The notes beneath the pieces are model-generated. The model did no database searches, was not told the origin of the DNA, and saw nothing but the letters and a program-made list of their open reading frames with translations. Shown here one piece after another: positions 6,146 through 7,034 of a DNA stretch of 7,034 nt. Numbering within the stretch: position 1 is the first letter of the stretch; each line of letters starts with the position of its first letter. A program made the translations under genes and the position numbers. This DNA comes from an uncultured Lachnospiraceae bacterium (GTDB taxonomy: Bacteria; Bacillota; Clostridia; Lachnospirales; Lachnospiraceae). The stretch lies in contig CACXGR010000325.1 of assembly GCA_902767235.1 (NCBI GenBank), forward strand, positions 1 to 7,034, in the 5' to 3' direction.

Positions 6146-6499
6146 ATGAATGTCAGAGAATGCTACGAGACAATGAGGGGAGATTACGAGGACGTAAAAC
6201 GGAGATTTCTGACGGACGCAAGGATCCGGAGATTCGCGCTTCTTTTCCTTGAAGACAGAAGTATGGCGGATCTTCAGGAGGCGATGGGGAATCAGGACTG
6301 TGAAGGCGCTTTTCACGCGGCCCATACCTTAAAAGGGGTATGCCTGAACCTGGGGCTGGCAGGTCTCTACAGACCTGTGGAGCAGATCACGGAACTGCTG
6401 CGCGCCTCCAGGATGGATGAGGCGGAGCAGGCTATGCAGGAAGTGGAAGAAGAGTTTAACAGGACTTATGAGAGCCTTCGCGAGCTTGGAAGATCATGA
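6146..6499 (+). CDS. Stand-alone Hpt (histidine phosphotransfer) domain protein
   Basis: This 117-aa protein appears to be a single Hpt four-helix-bundle module, which relays phosphate between response-regulator receiver domains in a phosphorelay. The motif AAHTLKGVCLNLG at 58-70 contains the expected phospho-accepting His60 and the conserved Lys63-Gly64. An acidic helix before it (FLEDRSMADLQEAMGNQDCEGAFH) and amphipathic helices after it (to about 113) fit the domain. There is no membrane segment, receiver or kinase domain, so partners must be encoded elsewhere. The start at 6146 is supported by AAAGGG at 6134-6139. The LCP gene ends 62 bp upstream with no terminator between, so read-through transcription is plausible. 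A second histidine (57) lies one turn earlier and is unlikely to be the acceptor. Confidence 0.88.
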   Translation: MNVRECYETMRGDYEDVKRRFLTDARIRRFALLFLEDRSMADLQEAMGNQDCEGAFHAAHTLKGVCLNLGLAGLYRPVEQITELLRASRMDEAEQAMQEVEEEFNRTYESLRELGRS

Positions 6500-6536
6500 G
6501 TTTGTTTATAATCATAAAAAAAATATAAATTTTATA

Positions 6537-6565
6537 TTGATGAAGAGAGACTTTCTGCGTACAAT
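6537..6565 (+). promoter_or_regulatory. Probable mscL promoter with A/T-rich upstream element
   Basis: TTGATG (6537-6542) and TACAAT (6560-6565) are spaced by exactly 17 bp. An almost pure A/T tract (about 6514-6537) lies just upstream of the -35, as an UP element would. That tract contains a small self-complementary piece (AATATAA / TTATATT). The predicted start is near 6572, giving a leader of about 34 nt before mscL. Confidence 0.7.
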
Positions 6566-6592
6566 AATCGTGTAAGTTAAATTATTCCAGAA

Positions 6593-6600
6593 AAGAGGTG
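6593..6600 (+). promoter_or_regulatory. Ribosome binding site that sets the mscL start
   Basis: AAGAGGTG ends 5 nt before the ATG at 6606. The alternative GTG at 6600 overlaps this site, so it cannot be the start that this site serves. Confidence 0.75.
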
Positions 6601-6605
6601 TGCAA

Positions 6606-7016
6606 ATGAAGAATTTCATGAAAGAGTTTAAAGAGTTCATCTCCCGCGGCAACGTCATGGATATGGCAGTTGGTATCATCATCGGCGGAGCCTTCACGGC
6701 GATCGTCACTTCCCTGGTAGAGGATATCATCACGCCTATCATCGGCATGATCGGCGGATTCGATTTCAGCAGCTTTGTGGTGACTGTGAACAATTCCAAT
6801 ATCGCAGTAGGCAACTTCATCAATGCTGTCATCAATTTCCTTTTGATCGCATTCGTGCTTTTCAGCATCATCAAGGCTATGAACAAGGCCGCATCCGTGG
6901 TCAAGAAGCCCGAAGAAGAAGCAGAAGAGGCGCCCACAACCAAGATGTGCCCTTACTGCAAGAGCGAGATCGCGATCGAGGCGACAAGATGCCCTCACTG
7001 CACATCTCAGCTGTAA
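6606..7016 (+). CDS. mscL: Large-conductance mechanosensitive channel with C-terminal zinc ribbon
   Basis: MscL forms a homopentameric membrane pore that opens under high membrane tension and releases solutes during osmotic downshock. This 136-aa protein matches the family in order: an N-terminal amphipathic helix (MKNFMKEFKEFISRGN), a pore-lining first membrane helix (about 17-46, with VMDMAVGIIIGGAF then the conserved DIITP at 40-44), an outer loop (about 50-68), a second membrane helix (about 72-92), and a charged cytoplasmic linker KKPEEEAEE. Instead of the usual C-terminal amphipathic helix, the protein ends with a treble-clef/ribbon-like motif, CPYC at 115-118 and CPHC at 129-132, which should bind one zinc ion. 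It has its own promoter. No terminator is visible in the 18 bases after the stop codon. The channel call is very secure; the role of the zinc ribbon is unknown. Confidence 0.96.
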   Translation: MKNFMKEFKEFISRGNVMDMAVGIIIGGAFTAIVTSLVEDIITPIIGMIGGFDFSSFVVTVNNSNIAVGNFINAVINFLLIAFVLFSIIKAMNKAASVVKKPEEEAEEAPTTKMCPYCKSEIAIEATRCPHCTSQL

Positions 7017-7034
7017 TGGAGATCCCGTAAGGAA

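Noticed and set aside
6096..6149. A 17-codon frame overlapping the Hpt start (stop TGA within ATGA)
   Set aside because: The ATGA overlap is suggestive of translational coupling, but there is no ribosome site upstream of 6096 and no known product; chance is likely.
6514..6537. A/T-only inverted repeat after the Hpt gene as a terminator
   Set aside because: The stem has only A-T pairs and no GC-rich core, and its position directly before a -35 box fits an UP element better.

Overview
The window reads as an ordinary stretch of chromosome from a low-to-mid GC Gram-positive bacterium, most likely a Clostridia member of the Lachnospiraceae type. The signs are strong AGGAGG-like ribosome sites, TTGnnn/TATAAT-type promoters, a lipobox lipoprotein, a class B sortase, an LCP-family cell-wall enzyme and an MscL with a C-terminal zinc ribbon. 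By eye the GC content is a little above 50% (not computed). No phage, insertion sequence, CRISPR, tRNA or rRNA is visible.

Layout from left to right. Positions 1-89 hold the end of an upstream transcription unit, closed by a strong intrinsic terminator; the upstream gene is outside the window. A promoter at 139-167 then drives a probable two-gene unit: a sugar-binding-protein-like lipoprotein (232-1503) and, 21 bp later, the glycogen branching enzyme glgB (1525-3351). A symmetrical hairpin at 3360-3386 ends glgB and also the convergent class B sortase gene (4158 down to 3409). The divergent intergenic region 4159-4374 carries one promoter for the sortase and one for the rightward group. That group is a UPF0158 protein (4375-4794), an LCP-family glycopolymer transferase (4809-6083) and a stand-alone Hpt phosphotransfer protein (6146-6499). 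A further promoter at 6537-6565 serves mscL (6606-7016), which is complete just before the window ends.

Functionally the window mixes envelope biology (sortase, LCP enzyme, mechanosensitive channel, surface lipoprotein) with glycogen synthesis and one loose phosphorelay component. The lipoprotein/glgB pairing could couple a surface sugar-binding-like protein to carbon storage, but this rests only on gene spacing.

I do not see a clearly new multi-gene system. The oddest items are these: the solute-binding lipoprotein has replaced several positions expected to contact sugar, carries a near-perfect 39-bp tandem duplication encoding acidic residues, and has a very acidic tail; the LCP protein has a long charged cytoplasmic extension and four extracytoplasmic cysteines; MscL has a zinc ribbon where the C-terminal helical bundle is expected; and a 22-bp run of four back-to-back six-base palindromes upstream of the lipoprotein resembles a cloning polylinker.
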